From JAVVEH01 sp032251435 (GTDB lineage Bacteria > Verrucomicrobiota > Lentisphaeria > Oligosphaerales > MVZH01), in contig JAVVEH010000010.1 in the NCBI GenBank assembly GCA_032251435.1, forward strand, positions 1 through 64,000: a stretch of DNA of 64,000 nucleotides, read 5' to 3'. A program made the position numbers and the translations under genes. Of the stretch, positions 43,589 to 51,658 are shown in pieces. Every line of letters begins with the position of its first letter. Position 1 is the first letter of the stretch. The notes under the pieces are model-generated. The model was not told the DNA's origin, did no database searches, and worked only from the letters and a program-made list of their open reading frames with translations.

Positions 43589-44533
43589 ATGAGTCAACGA
43601 ACCGGATACCATAAGAGCCCCCCGCCGACGGCACCCTGCCACCGCGCCGACGACGACTGGCTGCGGACTTCGGCAGGCGAAAAACGGGGGTATATTGATC
43701 CACGCCGCCTGCGCGAGCTCTGGTTCCACACGGGCACGGCGTGCAATCTGCGTTGTCCCGACTGTTTCGAGCATGCCGCACCGGGCGACCAGCGTCTCGA
43801 CAGTGTGAAGCTGGGCGATGTGACCCCGTTCATCGATGAAGCGGTGGCGCTGGGTGTCGAGAAGTTCTCCTTCACCGGCGGCGAGCCGTTTGTGGTGCGG
43901 GACATCATTAGCATCCTCGATTACGCCCTCGATTTCCGTCCCTGCCTGGTGCTGACCAACGGCACGCAACCCCTCAGAAAGCGATTTGACGAGGCGCGTC
44001 CCCTGAGCCACAAATCAAACGGCCTGTCGTTTCGTGTCAGCCTCGACTACCCGGACCGGGAGCGGCACGACGCGGGACGCGGCGCAGGCATGTTCGACCT
44101 GGCTCTGGACACCCTCGGTGATCTTCATCGGCACGGCTTTCACGTTTCCGTGGCGCGGCGGCACGAGGATGATGAAGATACTGACGCGGTCACGGCGGCC
44201 TATCGCCCCTTTTTCGCCGCCGCGGGCCTGCCGGCCGACACCCCGGTGATTTCCTTTCCCAATCTCGAACGGGCCGACACCCCCGAGATCACCGAGAATT
44301 GCATGACCACCTACCACACCCCGGAAAGCTGCGAAACGTTCATGTGCGCCTTCAGCCGCATGGTGGTCAAGCAGCACGGTCGCATGCGGGTGTATGCCTG
44401 CACTCTGGTCGATGACAACCCATTCTACGACCTCGGCAGCTCGCTGGCGGAAACGGCCAAGACGCGCGTATTGCTTGGGCATCCCCGCTGCTTCGCCTGT
44501 TTCGCCGGGGGCGCATCCTGTAGCGAGTTGTAG
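43589..44533 (+). CDS. Radical SAM enzyme of the arsenic island
   Basis: 314 aa. The [4Fe-4S]-AdoMet motif is ACNLRCPDC, with cysteines at 52, 56 and 59 (CxxxCxxC). FSFTGGEPFVVRD is the GGE SAM-binding motif, then CLVLTNGTQPL and RVSLDYPD. The C-terminus is Cys-rich (ENCMTTYHTPESCETFMCAF; VYACTLV; HPRCFACFAGGASCSEL), which suggests auxiliary cluster or metal binding. Position between an MTAP-like enzyme and ArsM makes it the candidate for attaching the 5'-deoxyadenosyl group to methylated arsenic, the ArsS step, yet its N-terminal and GGE regions do not resemble ArsS as I know it. Ribosome site AAGGAG. Family membership is secure; substrate is inference. Confidence 0.85.
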   Translation: MSQRTGYHKSPPPTAPCHRADDDWLRTSAGEKRGYIDPRRLRELWFHTGTACNLRCPDCFEHAAPGDQRLDSVKLGDVTPFIDEAVALGVEKFSFTGGEPFVVRDIISILDYALDFRPCLVLTNGTQPLRKRFDEARPLSHKSNGLSFRVSLDYPDRERHDAGRGAGMFDLALDTLGDLHRHGFHVSVARRHEDDEDTDAVTAAYRPFFAAAGLPADTPVISFPNLERADTPEITENCMTTYHTPESCETFMCAFSRMVVKQHGRMRVYACTLVDDNPFYDLGSSLAETAKTRVLLGHPRCFACFAGGASCSEL

Positions 44534-44562
44534 GGAAACACTGACCACCAACGAGGAACGAC

Positions 44563-45078
44563 ATGACGATGACTGACAACAAACCAACCACCGCCGTCAA
44601 GTCCGCGGTGAAAGATTTCACCAGTGGCCTGGCCTGCTCGCAGGCCGTGCTGGCGGCTTTTGCCGAGCGCTACGGATTAAGTCGTGGGCATGCCTTGCGT
44701 CTGGCCGCCGCCTTCGAGGGCGGTACCGGCATGCGGGCCGACACCTGTGGTGCCCTGATCGGTGTCTATCTTGTCCTCGGCCTGGAATACGGCGGCATCG
44801 ATCCCAAGGACGTGGACGCGAAACAGACCACCGTGCGGAAGGTCAACGAAGCGACACGCTTGTTTCGGGAGCGCAATCAGGACAGGCTGACCTGTCGTGA
44901 CCTGCTTGATTGTGATATCTCCACGTCCGACGGCTTGGAAAAGGCGCTGAAAAAACGTTTGTTCGCACGCCGCTGCCCCCGTTTCGTGTGCGACGCCGTG
45001 CTAATCGCCGAAGAGCTGCTGGACAAGAGTGAGCTATGCGACGTGTCGCAGCCTGGGCAGTCCGAAGATGAAAAGTGA
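44563..45078 (+). CDS. C_GCAxxG_C_C family redox protein
   Basis: 171 aa. The conserved cysteines of the family appear in ACSQAVLAAFAERYGL (near residue 25), TCGALIGVYLVLGLEYG (near residue 62), TCRDLLDCD and RCPRFVCDAVLIAEELL. The family is thought to carry redox-active Cys or bind a cluster and often sits next to radical SAM or redox enzymes, as here (29 bases after the radical SAM stop). One expected motif residue differs: the usual GCAxxG is TCGALIG here. The role in this locus is unknown; a partner of the radical SAM protein is plausible. Confidence 0.8.
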   Translation: MTMTDNKPTTAVKSAVKDFTSGLACSQAVLAAFAERYGLSRGHALRLAAAFEGGTGMRADTCGALIGVYLVLGLEYGGIDPKDVDAKQTTVRKVNEATRLFRERNQDRLTCRDLLDCDISTSDGLEKALKKRLFARRCPRFVCDAVLIAEELLDKSELCDVSQPGQSEDEK

Positions 45079-45104
45079 AACCGTAAATGGATGAGGGCAC
45101 AAGT

Positions 45105-45989
45105 ATGAATACCAGGCACATAATAAACTGGACCGCGAAAACGGCAAGAAGGGGTAGGGGGGCGCTGCTGATGTCAGTTGTCTTCATGGCTCCGACTCTG
45201 GCTGCCGCCGATTTCGACCACAGCCATTCGGCCTACGACGCTGTCCTCAAGGCGCACGTAGCGGAGGGACGCGTCGACTACCGGGCGCTTAAGTCCGCCC
45301 CTCGGGCCTTGAACGATTATCTGGCGAAACTGGCACGGGTATCCGAGAAGCAGTTCCGGGATTGGTCGAAGGATCAGCAATTGGCCTACTATTTCAATCT
45401 CTACAATGCCGCGACCCTCAAGTTGATCGTGGACCACTATCCGGTTGACAGCATCAAAGACATCGGCGGGTGGCTCAAGGGCCCTTGGGATCAGCAGGTG
45501 GTGCGGCTGTTCGGCGGGACGATCACCCTGAACAATCTGGAGCACGACATTCTGCGGAAGAAGTATGACGAGCCCCGCCTGCATCTGGCGCTTGTCTGCG
45601 CCGCCAGGGGCTGCCCGCCGTTGCGTGCGGAGGCCTACACGGCTGAAGAGCTTGACAAGCAGCTCGACGACCAGGCACGGATCTATCTGGCCAGTCAAGC
45701 CGGATTGCGTATCGACCGCCGCCAGGGTGTCGTCTACGTCTCCGCGATCTTCAAGTGGTACGGCGAGGATTTCGTCGGCAACTACACACCGCGCGTCGGC
45801 TTCCCGGGACTCGCCAAGACCGAACGGGCGGTGGCGGGCTTCTGCGCCCGCCACGTGTCGGATGCCGACCAAAAATATCTCAAAAAGGGCGGCTATAAAA
45901 TCAAGTACCTGGACTACGACTGGTCTCTGAACACTGAACAGCCGCCTTCGCCAAGGCTACGGCGTGCCAGGCTGAACACCGAACACTGA
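45105..45989 (+). CDS. Exported DUF547 protein
   Basis: 294 aa from MNTRHIINW, chosen because GAGGG lies eight bases upstream (an earlier ATG at 45087 lacks this). The signal sequence is RRGRGALLMSVVFMAPTLAAAD. The DUF547 domain follows: YDAVLKAHVAEGRVDYRALK, AYYFNLYNAATLKLIVDHYP, LNNLEHDILRKKYDEPRLHLALVCAARGCPPL. This CAARGCPPL block is a family signature. Function is unknown; the protein recurs in arsenosugar-type clusters. The last 19 residues (NTEQPPSPRLRRARLNTEH) are translated dispersed repeat. Confidence 0.88.
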   Translation: MNTRHIINWTAKTARRGRGALLMSVVFMAPTLAAADFDHSHSAYDAVLKAHVAEGRVDYRALKSAPRALNDYLAKLARVSEKQFRDWSKDQQLAYYFNLYNAATLKLIVDHYPVDSIKDIGGWLKGPWDQQVVRLFGGTITLNNLEHDILRKKYDEPRLHLALVCAARGCPPLRAEAYTAEELDKQLDDQARIYLASQAGLRIDRRQGVVYVSAIFKWYGEDFVGNYTPRVGFPGLAKTERAVAGFCARHVSDADQKYLKKGGYKIKYLDYDWSLNTEQPPSPRLRRARLNTEH

Positions 45990-45994
45990 ACACT
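45927..45994. repeat. Dispersed repeat supplying the C-terminus of the DUF547 gene
   Basis: ctgaacactgaaca, then gccgccttcgccaaggctac plus ggcgtgccagg, then ctgaacaccgaacactgaac. Nearly identical to 48407-48473. Confidence 0.9.
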
Positions 45995-46010
45995 TTTCAA
46001 GGAGTCCCTC

Positions 46011-46733
46011 ATGTCTGAACCAACAAACAAACCCCGAATTCCCGTCTGGCTGAAAGCGGTCATCGCCGTCGTGGCGATCGGCGGCGTGCTCACCGCAGGC
46101 AGTGTGTTCGACTTTCAGGGCCGCCTGCACGGCCTGCTGCACTATATCGAGGAATTGGGTGGTCCGGGCTACGCAGTCTTTCTAGGCGTATATGTCGTGG
46201 CCTGTGTGTTTTTTATTCCCGGTTCACTATTGACACTCGGTGCGGGGGCGATCTACGGCGTTGTCACTGGCTCGATTCTCGTCTCGGTTTCATCGACCGT
46301 CGGGGCGACGGCGGCCTTCCTGGTCGGGCGCTATCTGGCGCGCGACTGGGTGGCGAAGAAAATTCAGGCCAACGCGAAGTTCGCGGCCATCGACACTGCC
46401 GTCGGTCGCGAAGGCTGGAAAATCGTCGGACTCACCCGGCTCTCGCCGGTGTTTCCCTTCGCTCTGCTCAACTACGGCTACGGCCTGACCAAGGTCCGGC
46501 TGCGCGACTATATCCTGGCGTCCTGGATCGGGATGCTGCCGGGGACGGTCATGTACGTCTATGTCGGATCATTGGCCAAGTCGCTGAGCGCGGTCGGTGC
46601 GGATTGCGCGGACTGTGAGCGCGGCGCGCTTCAGTGGATTCTGTACGCCGCGGGTTTGCTGGCCACCGTCGCGGTCACCGTGGTGGTCACCCGCGTGGCC
46701 CGCCGGGCGCTGAAGGAAAAGGTGGCGGATTAG
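46011..46733 (+). CDS. TVP38/TMEM64 (VTT domain) membrane protein
   Basis: 240 aa with about five or six hydrophobic helices. The VTT/DedA core shows FFIPGSLLTLGAGAIYG, TVGATAAFLVGRYLARDWV and LTRLSPVFPFALLNYGYGLTKVRLRDYILASWIGMLPGTVMYVYVG. Between the last two helices a short Cys pair occurs (GADCADCERG), which could bind thiols or arsenic. TVP38-type proteins are frequent in arsenosugar and selenium clusters and may move a substrate or lipid across the inner membrane. Ribosome site AAGGAG. Confidence 0.9.
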   Translation: MSEPTNKPRIPVWLKAVIAVVAIGGVLTAGSVFDFQGRLHGLLHYIEELGGPGYAVFLGVYVVACVFFIPGSLLTLGAGAIYGVVTGSILVSVSSTVGATAAFLVGRYLARDWVAKKIQANAKFAAIDTAVGREGWKIVGLTRLSPVFPFALLNYGYGLTKVRLRDYILASWIGMLPGTVMYVYVGSLAKSLSAVGADCADCERGALQWILYAAGLLATVAVTVVVTRVARRALKEKVAD

Positions 46734-46752
46734 GAAAACACTGACCACTACC

Positions 46753-47994
46753 ATGCTCCATCCCGGAATTATCATTTTACTGATCTGTCTGTTTCTGCTG
46801 CTGGTCATCGCCGCCGAGCATGCCGCACGACGCTGGTCGCTCCCGGCACCTACCTGGTTGCTGCTGGCTGGCCTGGCGTATGGCTTGGCTGGTCGGCTGG
46901 GCTGGGGATCGCTGCCCGCCATTGCCTTTGCCCCCGATCTTGTGGTCTTCGGCTTCCTTCCCGTCCTGATTTTCGCCGCGTCGCGGAAACTGCCGGTTCG
47001 TCCGCTGGTTGCCGAGGGAGTCGCCGTGGCCTGGCTGAGTGCCGCCGGCCCCCTGATCGGGATGGTGCTCCTGGCAGTTCCCCTGGTCGTTATCGGCCGC
47101 TGGCCGTGGTCGCATGCGCTTCTCTTCGGGGTGGCGCTTTCACCCACCGACCCGCTGGCCGTCGGCGCCATGCTGAAGAAGCAGCGTGCGCCTAAACGGC
47201 TTGCCATCCTTATTGAGGGCGAATCCCTGTTCAACGACGCGCTGGCCGTGGTCCTCTTCTCCCTCCTGGCTGGTTCGGTGGTGGGGAGTTCGGAATTCAA
47301 GCTCGGCGCAACGCTGAGCGGGATAGGTTACTCGCTCTTCGGCGCCATCGTCCTGGGCGGCGCAGCGGGAGGGATCGCGGGGGCGCTGCTCCGCTGGTGG
47401 CATGATCTGCACGACCGCTTTGTCGGTGCCATACTTCCACTGATTCTCGTGTACGGCGTGTTCGCCCTCGCTCATAGTGTCCTGCACGTCTCAGGGGTGG
47501 TGGCCGTGGTGGTCTGCACCCTTGTCCTGGGCGGGATGCATACGCATTGCCATGACCCGACCGATATGCAGAAACGTGCCGACAACTTCTTCGACGACTT
47601 CTGGCAGTTCCTGGACACACTGGCCGGGGCCATCCTGTTCTTTGGGTTGGGGGCGATGGTCGGTCGCCACGAATGGCGCCTGCCCTGGATCCTCGTCCCG
47701 GCTGTCTGCGCCCTGTTGCTGATTTCCCGTGTCGCGACCGTGTATCCGCTGGGGGTCATCGCCCGACTGACACGCCAGCGACTGCCGATGAACTGGCGGC
47801 ACGCGCTGGCGGCCAGCGGGCTGCGCGGCGCGCTGTCGGTGGCGCTGCTCCTGTCCTTGCCGGCCGACTACGAACGCCGCACCGCCATGATCTGTCTGGC
47901 GTTCGCGCTCGTGCTGTTTTCGCTGGTCGCATACCTGGTGACAGCAACGTTTTTTTTGAGCGGATTGGACTTCGAGGCAGAGGAAAAACGATGA
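46753..47994 (+). CDS. CPA1-type cation:proton antiporter
   Basis: 413 aa with 11-12 predicted membrane helices. The ion-binding motifs are ALSPTDPLAVGAM and IEGESLFNDALAVVLF (the ND pair of electroneutral CPA1/NhaP proteins); ASGLRGALSVALLLSLP is the conserved late helix. It exchanges Na+ or K+ for H+ across the inner membrane. It follows TVP38 by 19 bases and precedes the DUF3047 remnant by one base, so it is part of the island transcript. Confidence 0.9.
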   Translation: MLHPGIIILLICLFLLLVIAAEHAARRWSLPAPTWLLLAGLAYGLAGRLGWGSLPAIAFAPDLVVFGFLPVLIFAASRKLPVRPLVAEGVAVAWLSAAGPLIGMVLLAVPLVVIGRWPWSHALLFGVALSPTDPLAVGAMLKKQRAPKRLAILIEGESLFNDALAVVLFSLLAGSVVGSSEFKLGATLSGIGYSLFGAIVLGGAAGGIAGALLRWWHDLHDRFVGAILPLILVYGVFALAHSVLHVSGVVAVVVCTLVLGGMHTHCHDPTDMQKRADNFFDDFWQFLDTLAGAILFFGLGAMVGRHEWRLPWILVPAVCALLLISRVATVYPLGVIARLTRQRLPMNWRHALAASGLRGALSVALLLSLPADYERRTAMICLAFALVLFSLVAYLVTATFFLSGLDFEAEEKR

Positions 47995-47995
47995 G

Positions 47996-48403
47996 ATGAA
48001 ACGCACGATTCTCAACATCCCGATGGTTAGTGGCAGTCAGAAACGGTCTGCAAAAGTCCGATTGGATCTGAATTCGGCGAGGTGGTGTCGGGCGTGCCTG
48101 CTGGTCGGCCTGCTTGCGCTGGCGGCGCATGCCGACGAAAAGAAAGCAGGAGACTTTCACGAGGATTTTTCCAATTTGGATGCCTGGAAGCCGTTGACTT
48201 TTCCCAAAATCGAGCGGCATTCCAGCTATTCCATTGTTAAGAAAGATGGTGCCAGTGTCTTGAAGGCCTCCGTCTTCGGCGAAAAACCTCCGCGCAAGGC
48301 CTATCTGGCCATTATGAGCGATGCGGACAACACCGGCGAAAAAGCCATCGGATTCATCGACGACATCGAACTCGCACCAAAACCATCGAATCCCGACCCC
48401 TGA
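47996..48403 (+). CDS. Internally deleted DUF3047 protein
   Basis: 135 aa. A signal-like segment (CLLVGLLALAAHA) is followed by the DUF3047 start (DFHEDFSNLDAWKPLTFPKIERHSSYSIVKKDG). After only ~20 residues comes the family's final block (YLAIMSDADNTGEKAIGFIDDIEL). The usual middle, about 100 residues with the W-rich and DDY core, is missing in frame. The join is near residues 92-100. It may be a decayed gene or a minimal exported domain. The stop is followed at once by ctgaacac repeats. Confidence 0.7.
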   Translation: MKRTILNIPMVSGSQKRSAKVRLDLNSARWCRACLLVGLLALAAHADEKKAGDFHEDFSNLDAWKPLTFPKIERHSSYSIVKKDGASVLKASVFGEKPPRKAYLAIMSDADNTGEKAIGFIDDIELAPKPSNPDP

Positions 48404-48406
48404 CCC

Positions 48407-48473
48407 CTGAACACTGAACACTGAACACTGAACAGCCGCCTTCGCCAAGGCTACGGCGTGCCAGGCTGAACAC
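48407..48473. repeat. Dispersed repeat between the DUF3047 remnant and the flavoprotein gene
   Basis: Four ctgaaca(c) units, then gccgccttcgccaaggctac plus ggcgtgccagg, then ctgaacac. The same order and near-identical sequence as 45927-45994. Confidence 0.9.
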
Positions 48474-48490
48474 TTCCAAGGAGCCATAGC

Positions 48491-50011
48491 ATGACTGAAC
48501 ACATCGACATTTCCCCCATGGATCGGCACAACAAAGCGCTGTTGGCCCATGCGCATCCCGATGGCTGGCGGAACCCGACCCCGACCGGGCGCTACAACAT
48601 GGTGGTCATTGGCGGCGGCACGGCCGGACTGGTGACCGCCGCGGGCGTGGCCGGACTCGGCGGCAAGGTGGCGCTGATCGAACGCCAGTTCCTCGGCGGC
48701 GACTGTCTCAACTTCGGCTGTGTGCCCAGCAAAGCCCTGATCGCCGCGGCGCGGACCGCTGCGAACACCCGTCGGGCGGACCACTATGGTATCGAGCCAG
48801 GCACCGGCGATGCGGATTTCGCAGCGGTCATGGAGCGGGTGCGGCGCATTCGCAGCGAGATCAGTGAGCACGACTCCGCGACGCGCTTCCGCGATCTGGG
48901 TGTGGACGTGTTCATCGGCGATGCCGCCTTCACCAGCCCGGACACCATCGAAGTGGACGGCCAGGAACTGCGCTTCGCCAAAGCCTGCATCGCCACTGGT
49001 GCCCGCGCGCTGCGCCCGGACATCGAGGGACTGGAAGCCGCCGGATTCCACACCAATGAAACTATTTTCTCACTGACCGAACGGCCCCGCCGCTTGGCCG
49101 TTTTAGGTTCCGGGCCTATCGGTTGCGAACTCGGCCAGGCGTTCGCCCGCCTCGGCAGCGAGGTGACCATCATCGAGATGGGGTCCCAGTTTCTCGGCAG
49201 GGAAGACCGCGATGCCGCCGAGATCGTGGGCAAGGCGTTCATGGCTGACGGCATCCACTGCCTGCTCGATGCCCGTGTGCTGCGCGTGACCCGCGATGAG
49301 GCGGGTAAGCATATTCACGTTGAGACACCTGATGGCGAGCGGGTGGTTGAGGCCGACGACATTCTGGTCGGATTCGGGCGGGTACCCAACGTTGACGGGT
49401 TGGGCCTCGAAGTGGCGGGCGTGGAATATGACGCCCGGCATGGTATCCGGGTGGACGACCGGCTGCGCACCACGAACAAGCGCGTTTACGCCGCCGGCGA
49501 TGCCTGCCTGCGACACAAGTTCACGCACACCGCCGATGCCGCCGCCCGCATCGTGATTCAGAACGCGCTGTTTTTCGGGCGCGCCAAACTCAGCGCTCTG
49601 AACGTTCCATGGTGCACCTACACACATCCCGAAGTCGCCCATGTCGGCATGTATCCGGCGGAGGCGGAAACGCGGGGTATTCCGACCGATACCTTCAAGG
49701 TGGAAATGAGTGACATCGACCGCGCCCGGACCGACGGCGAAACCGAGGGCTTCGTAAAAGTACTGGTCAAAAAAGGCACCGACAAAATTCTCGGCGCGAC
49801 CATTGTCGCGGCCCATGCGGGCGACATGATCAGTGAAATATCCACCGCCATGGCGGCCAAGGCGGGGCTGAAGACACTCTCCGGCGTGATCCACCCCTAT
49901 CCCACCCAAGCGGAAGCCATCAAACGCGCCGCCGACGCCTACAGCCGCACCCGCTTGACCCCGACGGTCAAGAAACTCTTCACCAAATGGCTCGCCTGGC
50001 AAAGGCGGTAG
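48491..50011 (+). CDS. Flavin disulfide oxidoreductase (mercuric reductase-like)
   Basis: 506 aa. FAD site VVIGGGTAGLVTAAGVAGLGGKVALIE; redox disulfide GGDCLNFGCVPSKALI; NAD(P)-binding LAVLGSGPIGCELGQAFARLG; second FAD motif RVYAAGDACL; C-terminal dimer domain with the catalytic His-Glu pair in HPYPTQAEAIKRAAD. It therefore has the active site of dihydrolipoamide dehydrogenase-type enzymes and lacks the C-terminal Cys pair of MerA, so mercury reduction is unlikely. Reduction of a disulfide or of arsenic-bound thiols is a fair guess. An extra ~35 residues precede the FAD domain. Ribosome site AAGGAG. Confidence 0.9.
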   Translation: MTEHIDISPMDRHNKALLAHAHPDGWRNPTPTGRYNMVVIGGGTAGLVTAAGVAGLGGKVALIERQFLGGDCLNFGCVPSKALIAAARTAANTRRADHYGIEPGTGDADFAAVMERVRRIRSEISEHDSATRFRDLGVDVFIGDAAFTSPDTIEVDGQELRFAKACIATGARALRPDIEGLEAAGFHTNETIFSLTERPRRLAVLGSGPIGCELGQAFARLGSEVTIIEMGSQFLGREDRDAAEIVGKAFMADGIHCLLDARVLRVTRDEAGKHIHVETPDGERVVEADDILVGFGRVPNVDGLGLEVAGVEYDARHGIRVDDRLRTTNKRVYAAGDACLRHKFTHTADAAARIVIQNALFFGRAKLSALNVPWCTYTHPEVAHVGMYPAEAETRGIPTDTFKVEMSDIDRARTDGETEGFVKVLVKKGTDKILGATIVAAHAGDMISEISTAMAAKAGLKTLSGVIHPYPTQAEAIKRAADAYSRTRLTPTVKKLFTKWLAWQRR

Positions 50012-50047
50012 GACTGAACGTTGAACACCGAAAACAGGAGACCGACA

Positions 50048-51097
50048 ATGACCCAAACACATTTCGACCAGACGGCCTTGCGAAACTACTACGGCAAGGT
50101 GCTCCAGAAGACCGAAGACCTCAAGACCAGCGCCTGCTGCTGCACAGACGAAAAGCTCTCGCCCAGGGTCAAATCCGCGCTTGCCGAAGTCAACGACGAG
50201 GTGCTCAGCCGGTTTTACGGTTGCGGCTCGCCGCTGCCGCCATTGCTGGACGGCTGCACGGTTCTCGACTTCGGCTGCGGCGCGGGCCGCGATGCCTACC
50301 TGGCCTCCCGCTTGGTCGGAGAAAAAGGCCGTGTCATCGGGCTGGACATGACCGAAGAACAGCTCGCGGTCGCCCGCCTCAATCTCGATTCCCAGATGCG
50401 GCGTTTCGGCTATGCGCAGCCCAACGTCGATTTCCGCCACGGCTTCATCGAGAATCTGGCTGCCGCCGGCGTTGAGGACGCGTCAATTGATGTCGTCATC
50501 TCCAACTGCGTCGTCAACTTGTCCCCCGACAAACGGGCCGTGTTCGCCGAGATTTTGCGTGTGCTCAAGCCCGGTGGCGAACTCTATTTCGCGGATGTCT
50601 TCTCGGGACGACGCGTGCCGGAGACGCTTCATGCAGACCCGGTTCTGCACGGCGAATGCCTGGCCGGAGCCGTCTATACCGAGGACTTCCGCCGCCTGAT
50701 GCGCGACGTGGGCTGGCCTGACTTCCGCGTCACCGCTTGCCGTCGCATTGATATTGGATCCCCCGAGATTGAAGCCTGCATCGGCATGGTCGATTTCTAC
50801 TCGAAAACCATCCGCGCCTTCAAACTCTCCAGCCTGGAGGATCTCTGCGAGGACTACGGGCAAATTGCGATTTACAGAGGCACCATCCCGGAATGGCCGC
50901 ACTATTTCGACCTCGACGACCATCACCGGCTACTGACGGGAAAGCCCATGCTGGTCTGCGGCAACACCGCCGCCATGCTTCAGGAGACGCGCTACGCCCC
51001 GCATTTCACCGTCCATGGCGACCGCTCTGTCCACTATGGCCCGTTCGACTGCGGGCCGGCCGCGGACAAGGCTTCCGGCGGCGGGGCCTGCTGCTGA
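50048..51097 (+). CDS. arsM: Arsenite S-adenosylmethionine methyltransferase, arsenosugar-cluster type
   Basis: 349 aa from MTQTHFDQTAL, set by CAGGAG eight bases upstream; earlier frame is ctgaac-repeat. SAM motif VLDFGCGAGRDAYLASRLVG; conserved arsenic-site cysteines in the ArsM blocks SNCVVNLSPDK (Cys154) and HGECLAGAVY (Cys204), with a Cys triplet at 30-32 (TSACCCTDE). ArsM converts As(III) to mono- and dimethyl arsenic in the cytoplasm. The C-terminal extension (residues 260-349), including WPHYFDLDDHHRL, FTVHGDRSVHYGPFDCG and a final CC, matches the long ArsM form found with arsenosugar genes. It overlaps or abuts the DinB gene. Confidence 0.92.
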   Translation: MTQTHFDQTALRNYYGKVLQKTEDLKTSACCCTDEKLSPRVKSALAEVNDEVLSRFYGCGSPLPPLLDGCTVLDFGCGAGRDAYLASRLVGEKGRVIGLDMTEEQLAVARLNLDSQMRRFGYAQPNVDFRHGFIENLAAAGVEDASIDVVISNCVVNLSPDKRAVFAEILRVLKPGGELYFADVFSGRRVPETLHADPVLHGECLAGAVYTEDFRRLMRDVGWPDFRVTACRRIDIGSPEIEACIGMVDFYSKTIRAFKLSSLEDLCEDYGQIAIYRGTIPEWPHYFDLDDHHRLLTGKPMLVCGNTAAMLQETRYAPHFTVHGDRSVHYGPFDCGPAADKASGGGACC

Positions 51098-51135
51098 TGT
51101 CCAAGATTGACAAAAACCCCAGGGAGTCCGTAAAA

Positions 51136-51648
51136 ATGTCTGAAAACCCGATAGCTCGCAATGCCATTGCCAGCCTCAAACAGGCCGCGGACCTCATCGG
51201 CGGGCTGTCCGACACCGATTACAGTGAACCGGAAAATGCCGTGTTTGGGTATTCGGTCGGCAGCCACTTTCGCCATCTGTACGAACACTACGTGTTGTTC
51301 AGGCGCGGATGGGCGTCGGGAATGATCAACTTCGATGCCCGGGATCGCGATCCGCGATTCGAACGGGATCGCGCCTACGCCCTCGACTGTATCCGTGACA
51401 TGTGTGAATGGTTGGAGCATCTGCCGGCAACCGAGGCGAACCGCGCCATTCAGGTCGCGATGGATTGCGGTGACGGGCCGACTGCCGACAACCGCTCCGG
51501 CACCACTGTCAAGCGTGAACTTCAGAATCTGGTCATGCACGACGTGCATCACTATGCGATCATCGCTATGATGTTGAAGGCGCGGAACGCAGTCCTGCCG
51601 CCAGGCTTCGGGGTGGCGCCGTCGACGCGGGCCTATCATCTTAATTAA
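51136..51648 (+). CDS. DinB-like helix-bundle protein
   Basis: 170 aa from MSENPIARNAIASLKQ, with AGGGAG nine bases upstream. An in-frame ATG at 51097 overlapping the arsM stop (TGATG) is the alternative. It is a four-helix bundle with His residues placed as in the DinB metal site: GSHFRHLYEHYVLF near residue 47 and NLVMHDVHHYAIIAMML near residue 138. DinB-family proteins bind divalent metal and include thiol transferases (bacillithiol/mycothiol type). A thiol-linked role in arsenic handling is possible but unproven. Cotranscribed with arsM. Confidence 0.8.
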   Translation: MSENPIARNAIASLKQAADLIGGLSDTDYSEPENAVFGYSVGSHFRHLYEHYVLFRRGWASGMINFDARDRDPRFERDRAYALDCIRDMCEWLEHLPATEANRAIQVAMDCGDGPTADNRSGTTVKRELQNLVMHDVHHYAIIAMMLKARNAVLPPGFGVAPSTRAYHLN

Positions 51649-51658
51649 CGGGCGTGTC

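Noticed and set aside
48491..50011. Mercuric reductase (merA)
   Set aside because: The C-terminal Cys pair and the N-terminal heavy-metal domain are missing, and the C-terminal His-Glu pair is that of ordinary disulfide oxidoreductases.
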